A stretch of DNA of 64,000 nucleotides from Galaxea fascicularis. Taxonomy: Eukaryota; Cnidaria; Anthozoa; Scleractinia; Euphylliidae. The position numbers and the translations under genes were made by a program. Positions 53,079-64,000 of this stretch are shown here, in pieces (position 1 is the first letter of the stretch; the number at the start of each line of letters is the position of its first letter). The DNA is taken from assembly GCA_948470475.1 (NCBI GenBank), contig OX419345.1:7378090-7442089 (forward strand), written 5' to 3'. Below the pieces are notes generated by a model, which had not been told where the DNA came from, ran no database searches, and saw only the letters and a list, made by a program, of their open reading frames with translations.

Positions 53079-55918
53079 AGTGCATCTAACACCAAAAAAT
53101 TTTTTTCGCTAAAATAATAAGGCTTATTTGGTGGAGCAATTTGGTGCAAAATTTTTTTGATTTGGTTAAATCCTCGAATTTCTATGCCCCGTCAAAACCG
53201 AGTTTCCTATGGTTCGCGACCGCGCATGGGGAAACCTAGGGAGAGTTAAGTTGTGACGTCAAATCGAGAACGAACGCTTCGGCTGTCCCAGTCAGGCCTT
53301 CTATTTTGCACGAGTGTAGAAGCGATTTTGCCGCACAAGTTTTTCGCTAGGACTCCACAGTCGACGGATTTCTGTTTTTAGTAACAATGTCTTCTACTTC
53401 GTTGGATTCTGAAATGACTTTTGACTCAAAAGACGCTGAAATTTATTATATCGCTGAAGACAAGAAGTAGGATTTAATACGACCCGGGGAATAAGATGAA
53501 GATCAAGCTGATTTATTTGCTAGTTTATTGCCGACTACCCAGCCGCCCAGCCTCTGGCCAACGAAGAATGGACAACCAAATACCAGGAGATGGATGCTGG
53601 CAAAGAATTCGAACGAGCTCTGCAGGACAGACTCGAAGGCAAAGATACGTAGAAGTCAAAGAGTAATAATACTTGATTGTAGCACGTGACGCGTGTTTAC
53701 TATTTTCGCCCCATCTATCTCGCATAATATACCTCTGTAACATCAGTCAAGTCCATTCACTTTCTTAAAATTATTGTAACTTCATGCCTTCATGATGTAA
53801 TCTTTATAACTTTCTAACGAAGTGCTTCATACCAAGAGTCCTCATGGCTGGTGTACGGTATGTTGGGGAACAGGAGGATTCCTTTACCTGCTTGTGTTCA
53901 TGTAGAAATTAAAAAGGAATTTCTAGTTGAAAAGCATGAAAGCTATGCAGGATTTGACCTTAGAGGAATTTGAAGAAGACTAGCTAGAGTGCGCTTGATA
54001 TTTACTTTATTTATTTTGACAAACTGCATCACAAACTGTTCTACAACTGTAAAGTACTGGAAAAATATGGCTTTTTTTCAAAAACATTTCAGTCCTATTC
54101 ATTTGGAGACCAACAGCTTACTGAACCATTGATCCATAGACATACACAGTTCAATTTATTTCAACAACACATTTAACTATGGTAATGGTCTATCCCATAC
54201 AGTTGATAAGCAGAGTCTATAGCTCACACCAGTTTAAACTTCAGAAAGAACATGGGAGCAGAATGGACACAAGGCTCTCATCTCTTAGTCATCAGTTTGA
54301 GCAGCTGCAATGTACCCTTGATTCTTACAAGAGCTCTTTTTACCCTAGGAAAATTGTGCAGTGGAAAATCTCCCACCAGGAATTAGAGCATCTACTTCGC
54401 CATGTTCATTTAGGTAATCCCTGTGGAAGCATACATATGAGTATATTGTATGTTACTGTTTTGTTCAATGTTGTAAAGTGAAGGCTTAATTGGTAAATAA
54501 ATCAATGTAAAAAGTGAATTTTTACATTCATTTGGTAAAATTTTCAGTGGTAACCTGAACCAAAGGCAATGCAAGCTTACCGGTACTTCATATGTCTCAT
54601 ATAGCCCTTATGATCATACAAGAAATACCCTCATGGGGCCACCCTGGGCTTGATTATAACAATTCAAAAGCACTTCTTCACTTGTACTCAAAAATGACCC
54701 TAATATCAATTTAGTTGAATTGCATTTCATCACATAAAGTGTTTCTATTTAATAAAATCCTGTTTAATACACTGGAAGCACCTGCCTTTCTATTTTTTTT
54801 TATTGTCAAGTGCAAAATGTCACTGGCCACCATTTGGCAATCAGTGGATGATATATTTATTTTTTTGAATCTGTATTCCTTAAGCTACTTTCATCCTATG
54901 AGTTCACGATGAATCAGCAAACTATATCACAACAATGTTTTCTATGCTGGGCAAAGAGGGAATTATTTGTGTACCCAGCAATGTTTCATCAATTGCCAGA
55001 GTATTTGGCCTGCAGATATGTCATACTTTGTGCATGTGTTACCATAGTACTTGATTCTAATATTCCTATATAATACAATAATTCAAGTCCATAAGCCTCA
55101 AGCAGAAACAGACAGCTTAAAATTATTTTGGTTCTGACCAAATGTATGTTCTCAGTATATTGATAATATCCACAACTAAAAGGGGTTCTGAACATACCAA
55201 TTTTCAGTATTTCCTTGCTTGAATGTCCCTGCATGGCCACATTTGCTAAACGATGGGTCTTCTACACCAGTGTGTTTGTTCACATCATGACTTGGAAAGG
55301 AATTGAATTCTGCCAAAATTACCCTTCCAGATTTCTCTTTACAAAGGAAGGAAACTTAAACATATCAAGGCAGAGCACATTTGCTCAAAAAAGCCTTCTG
55401 TCTCTGTCGGCTGCGCTGACTAACTGCTGTTTCACAGATTAGATCTGCATGACTCGATAGAAAAGCGGTTTTTACCAAATATCTCTCTCGCTTTGTACGT
55501 TTCGCTTTCACGAAATCGACCCGTCGCTTACTTCGTTTCTTCGCTTCAAGACGATCATCCCTAAATACAATCGATATAACATGAAGCGTAATACCTCCTG
55601 TGAGTTTGTTGAGTTGCTACATCCCCTTACAATGCACCTGGCTGGCAAGTTTTCGAACTACTTTCTCAGCCTTCCCCACAAAAACAAGTAAATATGCGAA
55701 CTACAGAATCGTCGTGTTCTAGATTTGACGTCACATCCGGCCCTCGACCCATGCCCCGTTAAACTCGGTCGCGAACCAAAATGGCGGCATTTTGACGTTC
55801 TTTGACGGGGCATAAAAATTCGAGGATTTAACCAATTCAAAAAACTTTTGCGCCACATTACTCCACGAAATGAGCATTGTTATTTTAGCGAAAAAAACAT
55901 TTTGGTGTTGGGTGCACT
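53079..55918. mobile_element. TTAA-flanked DNA transposon with about 200-bp inverted repeats
   Basis: Left AGTGCATCTAACACCAAAAA and, on the other strand at the right, AGTGCACCCAACACCAAAAT; pairing continues through TTTTCGCTAAAATAA, GGTTAAATCCTCGAATTT and ATGCCCCGTCAAA to GTGACGTCAAATC. TTAA stands at both borders (53075-53078, 55919-55922), as in piggyBac or Kolobok groups. The host frame ...AAC AAA GTT TTA continues AGT ACC ACA GAA TTG on the right. Inside is one recognisable exon (53386-53650); 53651-55700 has no supported gene. Confidence 0.75.
53386..53650 (+). pseudogene. N-terminal exon of the TTAA transposon gene (P2RX7-domain family)
   Basis: MSSTSLDSEMTFDSKDAEIY starts after the inverted repeat, then stops; a shifted frame gives PLANEEWTTKYQEMDAGKEF and ERALQDRLEGKDT before TAG. 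The acidic serine-rich start followed by an E-rich helix resembles cnidarian transposon genes whose next segment is the Cys-rich P2X7-type intracellular domain. That segment is missing here. The family link is recall. Confidence 0.4.
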
Positions 55919-55922
55919 TTAA

Positions 55923-56232
55923 GTACCACAGAATTGGAAACTCAGATAAGGAAAGAAAAGGAGAAATCTAATGCTTTACTGACAGAAAATGAAGTTTTAA
56001 GGGGCCCGTTGTGAAGAGCTGTACACCAAATGGGTGGAATGTAAGGCCAAAAAAGGAGGCGGCCACGGAGGACCTTGCTGAGGCAAATGCAAAAATTGAC
56101 AGCCTTTTTGCTGAAAATGAGAAACTCCATTCATACGTTAAAAAGCTTGGACAGGACATTGACTTTGGAAATAATGGTAAAACCCTAAATGAGGTGGGGG
56201 AAAGACTGCAAAGGAGGAAATTGAAAGGTTAA
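55923..56232 (+). pseudogene. Continuation of the second decayed gene: coiled coil
   Basis: STTELETQIRKEKEKSNALL runs to TENEVLR, then a frameshift near 56005 leads to AEANAKIDSLFAENEKLHSY, VKKLGQDIDFGNNGKTLNEV and GERLQRRKLKG. It is strongly heptad-like. The frame joins across the TTAA element with GNKVL at 53076. Confidence 0.5.
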
Positions 56233-56611
56233 GATCCCATGTCTTCAAAAGGTAAATGATATTTCAATAATGATTTTTAAGAAGATTACAGCATTTTTAA
56301 TTTTAAAAACATGTTTCGATGTTGCCAACATCATCGTCAGTTACACAATATTTGAAAAACCGTTGGACTTTATAACAACTAGGTAAAACATACATAAGTA
56401 ATTAAGATTAAGTGGCAAAAATATTTGAGTGAGTTACAAAGTGTGAAAGAACATCAAGCCTAAAGTGTAAGTGTCAGGTTGACGTGATGAACTTGTTGGT
56501 TTAAATTAGGCTTTTGCCAATTTATATGCATAGCCTCCTTAAGTTTGAGTTGAAATCTAGTAGGGGCGGAATCAAGAATTTCGATTTCAATAATGGCAAA
56601 AAATAATAATA
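56233..56611. other. Probable intron or spacer of the second decayed gene
   Basis: Non-coding; no splice pair could be fixed with confidence. Confidence 0.35.
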
Positions 56612-56790
56612 ATGCCAAAGCTTGATTACTCTGCAGTGGCAGTTATCAAAGGACAAGAATCATATGAGGTGTTGCAATCGTCCTGCTCCACGATCTTTCA
56701 GCAAGTGAACAATGTCATTGACAGGGGGAAGGTGTCAGTTGAAGGAAAAGATGTTCCAGTAGATGTATTTCTTGGGGGAGATTATAAGGT
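56612..56790 (+). pseudogene. Second decayed gene, central exon with GGDY motif
   Basis: KLDYSAVAVIKGQESYEVLQ, FQQVNNVIDRGKVSVEGKDV and VPVDVFLGGDYK end at a donor-like AAG/GTATAC. FLGGDYKF with a hydrophobic strand before an Asp fits the first acid of an RNase H-like fold (inference). The continuation is replaced by an ATT/AAT microsatellite and a foreign reverse-transcriptase tail. Confidence 0.45.
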
Positions 56791-56839
56791 ATACAAATCA
56801 TAATAATAATAATAATAATTATTATTATTATTACTATAG

Positions 56840-57725
56840 CCAAGGTACAACGACTGGTATATGCCACCCGGAAAGAAAAGGATGATGGGCTAAAGCAAGA
56901 GCTTGAGGAGGTGGAGGTCAGGTTGCCAGACAAGACAAGGAGAGCCGTGGACCTGGCCTGTGAAAAAGGCGCATCCAACTGGCTTACAGTTATTCCTCTC
57001 AAAGACATGGATTTTGATCTCAACAAGCGGGAATTTCGTGATGCCGTGAGACTCCGATATGATAGGCCGATACCCAATCAGCCGTCAGTGTGCGTTTGTG
57101 GTAGCATGTTTACAGTAGATCAAGCAATTATCTGCCAGCATGGAGGCCTAGTTATTCAGCGCCACAATGAAATTCGCGATCTACAGGCCGAGCTGCTCGA
57201 CATAGTCTGTTATGATGTGCAAGTTGAAACAGCATTGCAATCTATCACAGGCGAAGAGCTTGACAGAGGGGCTAACCAAGCCTCTGATGCACACCTTGAT
57301 GTCCACTGTAGGGGTTTCTGGGAGCGACAGAGGGCCGCTTTTTTTTTATATAAGGGTGTCATCCCAATGCGGACTCGTATAGAGATCTTAGCCCCAAGCA
57401 AATCTACAGGATTCATGAAAATGAAACGAAGCGAAATTACAACTCTCGCGTCACAGAAATAGGGCAAGGCACATTCACCCCATTTGTATTTACAACGACA
57501 GGAGGGATGGCTGACGAATGCCTGATATACCACTCAAGATTAGCCGAGCTATTATCCGCAAAAAAGCAAGAGAGCTACGCCACAACAATTTCATGGGTTA
57601 GGGCGAAAGTGTCCTTTGCAATTTTGTGGAGCGTGCTCCTATGCCTAATGGGATCGAGAACCCCGAGAAGGAGGAACTTCGATGTTAAGGACAGGGATCT
57701 AGAAATAGAGAAGGGTCAAGCATGA
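56840..57725 (+). pseudogene. C-terminal tail of a reverse-transcriptase-type element
   Basis: WLTVIPLKDMDFDLNKREF, SVCVCGSMFTVDQAIICQHG, GLVIQRHNEIRDLQAELLD and DAHLDVHCRGFWERQRAAF are in one frame. After a frameshift in the T run near 57341-57350 it continues [35 protein letters not shown] and [20 protein letters not shown] to 57725. The C-x-C ... H ... C ... RHN.IRD cluster followed by LD.H..GFW is reminiscent of the zinc finger plus PD-(D/E)XK-like endonuclease end of some non-LTR retrotransposons; this is inference. The polymerase part is absent, so it is a 5'-truncated insertion. Confidence 0.55.
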
Positions 57726-58035
57726 CTTCCCTAGACTCAACAGCTATAGATAAAATTAAATATTTTTTTGACTGAAATTGTTGAATTTTTCGATTTTTTC
57801 GTGCTACGTTGAAGACTAGATCCTAAAGTTGACAAAAAAATGTTTGCATGGCTAACCTGACAATGATTTACATCTGTAAAAGCTGCCCGAAAGTGCGTAA
57901 ATTTCGTCCGCCATTACTCAAGCATCAAGTCATTGAGCCTACAATTTCTGTCAAGCGGCGTTCGCTACGTGACGTCATCTTATCATCTAGCGACTTCGCC
58001 TAGCTCCCTGTGTGTTGTAAACAGAGTGAGAGGAA

Positions 58036-58252
58036 ATGTTGTCTTCTTCAAGTTTCTCGTCTTTTTCGTCAGATGATGGTTCTGAATTACGTTCAGGCAG
58101 GAGTAGTGTCAATTTAGAGGACAGCGAGGCTAGCTTCGTACTCTATGACCAAGATTTAGAGCCGCTCGCGACTGTAGAAGAAGCTGCCGCCCACGAGGAA
58201 AACATGGCTCTTGAAGAAGAGCAAGAACTCGAGTTCTAAAGGCGCTTTACGG
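58036..58252 (+). pseudogene. N-terminal exon of the second transposon gene
   Basis: MLSSSSFSSFSSDDGSELRS, LEPLATVEEAAAHEENMALE, EEQELEF then TAA at 58237, and RRFTGEVDVGTW up to a donor-like GTAATT. The same serine-rich then acidic-helix layout as the exon at 53386. In intact relatives (recall) a W-C-x-C-x-x-C segment follows. Confidence 0.45.
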
Positions 58253-59529
58253 GCGAAGTAGACGTCGGTACCTGGTAATTATAATTTACATTGTTGTTTG
58301 AGTTTTCGTTTCATTGCCATCATAGTACTGTACTCTAAACTCCTTGGTTTCAGGGTTTGAGTTGACACTAAAGTTAGTAACTTGAATAGAACCTGCTTTT
58401 GATAGTAGGTGTACTTGTTCAAATTGTTCAGTCACTCTTGCAACAAAAGCAGAGGAATGCATTTGTGTATAAGAGATAATGAGTGCCGTAAATCAGGACG
58501 GTGATTGAGGTGGCGTCGCTAACTCTCAAGACCAAAGCTGGAAAGAGCTACCGGACCATGTTCAGTCAAGGTCTTAAGAGTGAATCACAGTAAGTTATTT
58601 CATTCCATTTTGTACCTTGTAAGCCTAATATCTGCAGGCTGTTCGCTCTTTTGCTGCAGTCAATTTGGAGCCACTTATTTCACCTACAGAGTAACACAGT
58701 CGTGCACAAACTAGACGTGTTATTTATTATTAAGCTTATGCTCCCTCGTAAAAGGAATATCGAGCGTGTTGGAAATGCATGCATTATCAAAGTTTGCAGG
58801 CAGAAATGTTAGGGATAAAGCGAGTAAAATATGCATTTTTTGTATTTTTTTTGCAGATTTCTGCGATCAGTGTCATACTGACAATTTTCTAGACTCTTTT
58901 GGGACTTTGCTGGCCACTCAAAGCGTTATCCTTTAACTTGTTGTGTTTATAAAGCAGTGAGGACAGCGTTTCCAAGTGAAAATGGGCAATATCATGGCTT
59001 CAAGGATGATGAATCTTAGGGTACTTACCATTTGTAAGAACTGGCCAGCCAGACCAGACGTTTTGAAAACGAAATAAGCTTCTTTGAAGAGTTTTTGTTA
59101 AAAAAACATCCCTGTTAATGCATACTATGTAGAAATAAACTGATCTGTTTGGACAGTTCTTACTAATAGCAGAATTCTATTTAGAAATGGACTGGTCTGG
59201 CCTGTCAGTTCCGACTAATGGTAAGCGCCCCTAGACTGTGTATTGTAACTTTCACACTGGTTAATAATACAGTATATTGTTACTAGGCTATTCAGTCACA
59301 CAATGATCATTGTTGTACTAAATAATTATACAATATTTTGGCTCCCCTTGTTTTAATGTAAATAGAAACAAGAACTGTTATGTGCACTATTGGTCATTAT
59401 TTTCACAACAGTATTACCATTGAAGAACCAAAGCATTCAAGATCAATATAAATTATGACAGAGATGAAGTTTTATTTTTTGAAAGGAGAAGAAGGGGATA
59501 CATTGAAAGCAATTATTAGAAAAGTTTTA

Positions 59530-60830
59530 TTAAGCAGTGCATTTATGTCCTCTTCTCAGCTGCCCACATTTGCTGCATGCTTGTACTTTCCTTCCACTGC
59601 TACTACACTGTACTTCTTGACATTTAAGTTCTAGACCGTTGAGGTTGACTCTCTTGTACAAGGCTTTGCAATTCTTCCTCTAGAGATAATCAGGAAAAGT
59701 TAGTTATGTTGCTAAATGTTACTACTTGTGATCAGATGACGTGTTAGATGTCTGAAAATAAAATTTTTGAAAAGTCCTCACGTAACAGATTCCTAATATT
59801 ATTTTGACCCATTAGTCTTAGGTAACTTTAGTTTTTGTATTGACTAGAATAGTGCTCAATGTCTTGGATCTTCATTATCATCTGAACATGTGGACGGACA
59901 AATCACTGTTTCTTTCTGTTTTCATTCCAGATGCTTTTTCATCGCTTCTTCTTTTGTCTCTTTGTCCAGCATTGTGTGCATTGCTTCAGGGACAATTTCT
60001 TTAAGTTCATCGGCTACCTGCTTGAGCTCTCATGTTGAACTGGTTACTAAAGCTTGGTACATTTCTGCAACATACTCTGACGGAGAATGTGGTTGCACCT
60101 GTTTTTCACTATTTATTTCATACATTAATAGAGTGATAACACCACAGGCAATTGCTGATGGCATCTACATTGTACTCTGTAAAGATGACTTGTAAACTGA
60201 AGCTGGAAAAAGCACCTAATCAATCCATCAATGTACATGAGAGCAATTTGCTACTCAAGGGAATAGGTGGAGTTTGTCCTTAAATGGGCAACTACACCTG
60301 TAAGATATTCTCTAGATACAGATATCTAGTTTTAAAAACACAGGGAAAGATTTCCACACAGCCCCTTACATTAATTATACATGCATCACTGTTCCAAAAA
60401 GAAACTAACTCTAACACTAATCCTGTTAAAAAAAAAAACGAGCAGAATTTGAGTCACAAAATGCATGTATAATTAATGTGTGGGGCTGTGTGGAAATCTT
60501 TTCCAAATACAGGAAAACTGTGTACTGATCAATAGTTATTTTCAGTGAAAAGCTGGGATCCATTTGTGTGGTGCTGTGCTCTGCTTCACCAATTATTCCT
60601 GATTCTGGTTCCACCTGAAAACAAAATTAAAATGGAAACAGGCGAATGAGCCTTGGCATGTTACCTAATCCAAATAAAAGACTGTAAATGTGTGCCTGGA
60701 AATACACTCTACCTCCATCACAGTTTCTGCACCCACACATGGATTTCCTGAATATCTTCAGATGAGCTTGCAGGGGTTTGAGAGTTATGCTCAGCGATGA
60801 TGTCTTTTATTACCTACAACACAGAATTGT
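59530..60830 (-). pseudogene. Decayed minus-strand exons inside the second transposon
   Basis: 59680-59530 encodes GLELKCQEVQC, GRKVQACSKCGQLRRGHKC and a stop, a zinc-knuckle-like end after an acceptor CTCTAG. 60150-59890 encodes VQPHSPSEYVAEMYQALVTS, a stop, then VADELKEIVPEAMHTMLDKE. Near 60815-60720 VIKDIIAEHNSQTPASSSED is open. A Cys/His-tailed, helical protein on the opposite strand to the P2RX7-type exon is suggested. The family is unknown to me. Confidence 0.3.
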
Positions 60831-62301
60831 TCGAAAACGGGGCCTCGTTAATGATGAATGATAGATCATAGCCCCGAGTTAGGTGAGATGAAGCAAAAAT
60901 ACTTTTGCTGAAACTTATGAAATCAGGAATATAAAGATTCAGCGTGAATAACTTAAAAAATGGAAACCATTAGACAGATCGAAACTAACGAATAATTCTA
61001 CAGTTTTGAATCCTGGTTACAAAGTCTCTTGACGTAAACGACACAAGAAACATATGAGAAGGGTTTTGATTTCCGGTAACGCAAAGGAAGTTTCGGTAAC
61101 CATCGGATTTCTATTTCGCGTACTCTAAAAGTTCTGGACTCTTAATCTCGACCATCCCAAAAGGTAAGAAAAATATTGTTTATCACCCCACGCTGACTTT
61201 GGGTCACCTTGGTACGACCTGAAAAACCCCGCGAAAGCCATTGTTTCAAAAAGGTCACGGGTTCGTTTACTCAACCGGCGCCGACTTCTGGCCGATATGA
61301 CACTTTATGTGCCCTCCACAGACCATTTCCAAATTGTGGGGATTGAACCGGCAATCAGTCGTCGAGGTGCTCCTTCAATAATTATGTTAAGTCCGCTGAA
61401 AGCACTCGGGTGCGAAATGCGCTAAGCAGATCTTAAAAAGCCCTTTGGGGTTGAAGTTAGAGCTGTGAAGGCGAACGAAGGCTTTCCACTTTGCCAGTTC
61501 ATAATTGCTCTTTGGCGTGTGTAACGAGATTCCAGTGCGCAGATTTGACTGATCGCTGCAGTGTTGTACAACTCAGCGACAAGCTGGCATGTTTGCCTCA
61601 CAAGGTTTTAAAACTGTGAGGGAAACAACGAAGAGTATCCTCTTTTTTTCACGTGTAGCCCCCTCACTTTCTCTAATAGAACTTTGGTTTTGGTGATAAG
61701 ATGACGTCACGGACTACCTCGCCCCAAGCCTTTGGTCTTGCTTGGACATATTTAGTTTGGTAATGGCGGACGCCCGTTCACGAAAAACATGCATCGAAAA
61801 AACGGACTTCCATTAGGAATTTCGAACTCAAATTTGGCATGCGTACTAACTGGCCCTCAAAGGTGATAAAAAGCAAAAAACATAAAAAACTAAAAATTTC
61901 ATCTCAGTAGCACTTTAAATTAAAATGTTTTTAATTCGAATTGCGGATTGTTTTTTTTAGTTAAATATACTCTTCCTAAGTTTGGCTGAGTGCTTTCTAA
62001 ATTGATAGGAATTGTAAAACAGTGTTCTTTTAATACTTGTAGAATAGGATGCTTTATGAAGACATGTCACTGTAATTTTATTGTTTTGTTATCTTTTTAG
62101 AATGTTGTATGTATTACCTTAGTTTTATTAAAGTTGGTTGTTTATTTTAAATTACTATTATTAGTAGTATTAATGACATAACTAAAAATAGTATATTATG
62201 GAAAAGAATAATGACATAATTCAGTGTTAAAATTGCTATAAAATAAATTATTGCATTATATTTTTTTCTACTGTCTCACTCACAAGACTATTTCCTTTTA
62301 G

Positions 62302-63074
62302 GATTTTGGTGCACTGTACACAGAGATGGGACTAAAACACCCCTCTGAGGAACAAGCTTCCCATTTTTTCGAAAAGGTGATATGAAAGCATCTTGAGTAA
62401 ACCAAAGCCTCAGCCAATGATGAAAACATAATCATATCTTTTTCTTTTCATTTACCTGAAATGTACTTACATGTAGGCTCGTGATTGGGTAACCCTCTTC
62501 AACTCCCTTGGGGGACAGTCTCCAGGATATCAGAAAGAGCGTGTTACACCATACATGCATACTATGGTTTACCATATTCCAAGATTCATGGCGAAGCATG
62601 GTGGCATAAAAAAAATTCACTGGTCAAGGTAAATCATGTCCTTACAAATAAAATGAAAAGAAATACCGTAGTATTTATTGAAATCCATTCATTCATTACT
62701 GTTCTCATTGTGATAAAAAAAAGTATTTCATTTTGACAGGGGTTGAGAAACTTAATGATGATTGTAGGAGGATTCATTTACAGAGATCCAATAAATGGGA
62801 TGCACCAAAAGATATCCTCCTTGTGGGGAAACGAATGGAGCATTTATCTGAATATGAAAGGGCTTCAAGAGCATACAATAAGCAGGAGGCAGAGTATTGG
62901 AATAAAAACATCCATGAAAGCAGGGCAAAGCGGCAAAAAATTGGCACCAAACAACCAGATGGTGATGCAATTTCTGGAGATCTCATGATTGATGACATGA
63001 CGGCAGAAGAAATAAAAAGCAAACTCAAAGAAAAGGGAATCACAACACGTCTAAGATGTCTGAAAAAATTATAA
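62302..63074 (+). pseudogene. Second decayed gene, C-terminal three exons
   Basis: Exons 62302-62376, 62477-62628 and 62740-63074 with GT-AG borders. They read [40 protein letters not shown], then GVEKLNDDCRRIHLQRSNKW and ERASRAYNKQEAEYWNKNIH, ending LRCLKKL. One extra A in the run of eight at 62597-62604 shifts the frame before the last junction. TPYMH.MVYH.P and G.EK.ND are, from recall, the C-terminal signature of the FLGGDYKF family, so these exons and 52412-56790 are probably one gene. Confidence 0.55.
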
Positions 63075-63380
63075 GGACTTTTTTTTAAAACTCTGAGGGA
63101 CGAGCAAAATAGCAATAGCATCAGCTTACAGTAAATATATGGTGGGGCAAGCATACAGGTCACATTCCACAGGTCACGGTGCTACAGATAAATGAAAGAA
63201 GCCCAAAATTGGCTCCTAGCCCTGATCACTATCCAAAATTGAGTTTTAGATTGAGGAGAAACTTTGACCTGTTGACCTGAACCTGTGACCTGTACTTTAG
63301 CTGGCTATAAATATATTACTCTTTCCAACCTGTATACAGTTATTGCAAATTACTGACATTGCATGGCCTTCTGACATTGG
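63075..63380. other. Spacer between convergent genes
   Basis: No coding sequence; GACCTG phrases repeat near 63267-63292. Confidence 0.4.
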
Positions 63381-63961
63381 TCACAAAAAGTTCTCCAGTG
63401 GAAACCGTTGAGCCTTGCACACTTTACCATTAGGAAAGTAATAATGGAATGGTGACCACGACAAAATGGGCTTGACTTTAATTGGGAAATCTACGGCCAT
63501 ACCCTCGCCATGTTCACTGATATAATACCACCAATGGAGAGGGAGGTCCTTGAGCCTCACAAAATCTTCCAACTGAAAGAAGAAATGGCCTCGGTGTTGT
63601 GATTTCTTTCCTTTACCATTCATAAAATACCGCCAGATGTCTAAATCCATGCTCACATATATCTTTAGGGCACTGAGTACACTGCAAGCAAATTGCCTGC
63701 AAGCTTCCTCCTGTCTTATTGTGGTAACCTTTGGCTTTTCATAACTTCTGCAACATGACAAAAAATGCACTTCTGACGTAAATTTCGACTCCAGTTAATA
63801 ATGAAGGCAAGGAAGAGAGTACGCTTAATTCTAATTTTAAAAAAATTAAGGAAAAAACAGTTCAATGCCTACCTGATAAGTTCTTCTGTTAAGTTGTCAG
63901 ATGGTTCCCAAGTGCAATCTTGAAGTGGCCAAGCTTGCCACTTGATCAGATATTTGTTATC
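63381..63961 (-). CDS. Chromodomain protein, last two exons (5' part outside the window)
   Basis: Minus-strand exons 63961-63873 and 63747-63381 join in phase 2 with GT-AG borders. The first encodes KYLIKWQAWPLQDCTWEPSD, the core of a chromodomain (aromatic residues Y, W and W..P...TWEP.. visible), which binds methylated histone tails. The second encodes a C-terminal region of about 120 residues, with YVSMDLDIWRYFMNG, HHW-like aromatic stretches (LPLHWWYYISEHGEGMA) and a stop at 63381. I do not recognise this part. The frame is intact. The beginning lies beyond 64000, so it could be a host regulator or a transposon-borne chromodomain gene. Confidence 0.6.
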
Positions 63962-64000
63962 CTGTAATATGCAATTTTCAGCATCACAAATAATAAATCA

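Larger units (their letters stand above)
57750..61910. mobile_element. Second DNA transposon of the P2RX7-domain type, decayed
   Basis: The right end (complement of 61730-61910) begins TTTAAAGTGCTACTGAGATG and contains CGTCCGCCATTAC and GTGACGTCATCTTATCA; the left part (57750-57990) has GACTGAAATT, CGTCCGCCATTAC and GTGACGTCATCTTATCA in the same order. Borders are approximate, and the left end appears altered. Confidence 0.55.

Noticed and set aside
54179..54481. Plus-strand frame of 100 codons inside the TTAA transposon
   Set aside because: No recognised motif and no clear splice link to the exon at 53386.

Overview
The window looks like nuclear DNA of an early-branching animal, most likely an anthozoan cnidarian (coral or sea anemone). 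The evidence is AT-rich spacer with many short GT-AG exons, animal-type domains (SAM, BEN, chromo, THAP), and a dense mixture of retroelements and DNA transposons. The anthozoan assignment is inference from recalled gene and repeat families; no database was searched.

Layout. At 0-14 kb is the only gene-rich part: a partial minus-strand gene at the left edge, a two-exon SAM-domain gene (649-2052), a four-exon BEN-domain gene on the minus strand (3796-5668) and, divergently from it across about 80 bp, a six-exon SAMD3-like gene (5751-13984). The introns of the last hold a hairpin MITE, a Mutator-like MITE with a 9-bp target duplication, another foldback and a 2.8-kb transposon. At 14.3-18.5 kb lies a full-length but broken LINE with a 10-bp target duplication. 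It sits in a GTGT-motif repeat and is followed by a Crypton/DUF3504 recombinase ORF (19.2-20.3 kb). At 20.9-23.2 kb is a decayed Polinton-like remnant (unknown gene plus packaging-type ATPase) split by a LINE tail. At 23.3-29.9 kb is a THAP-DDE transposase split by a BEL/Pao element with 252-bp LTRs. At 30.2-31.2 kb is a PIF/Harbinger-like deletion derivative, and at 31.3-31.8 kb a tRNA-related SINE-like insert.

From 32 to 40.9 kb there is almost no coding sequence, but there are tandem and inverted repeats, including two minisatellites that share a palindromic core (CAGAAATTTCTG) and a 250-bp tandem unit carrying a tRNA-like sequence.

From 40.9 to 49.3 kb a multi-exon gene of an uncharacterised, possibly DDE-transposase-like family is interrupted by a young Ty3/Gypsy element (159-bp LTRs). 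Its gag-pro junction carries a textbook -1 frameshift signal. A short unknown gene follows convergently (50.3-50.9 kb). From 52.4 to 63.1 kb a second decayed multi-exon gene is split by a TTAA-flanked DNA transposon, a reverse-transcriptase tail and another transposon. The window ends in a chromodomain gene on the minus strand.

The region is therefore a small set of host genes plus a stratified pile of nested mobile elements. Insertion order can be read from target duplications and resumed reading frames. Exon joins were worked out by eye from splice consensus and phase, so every multi-exon model is a prediction.
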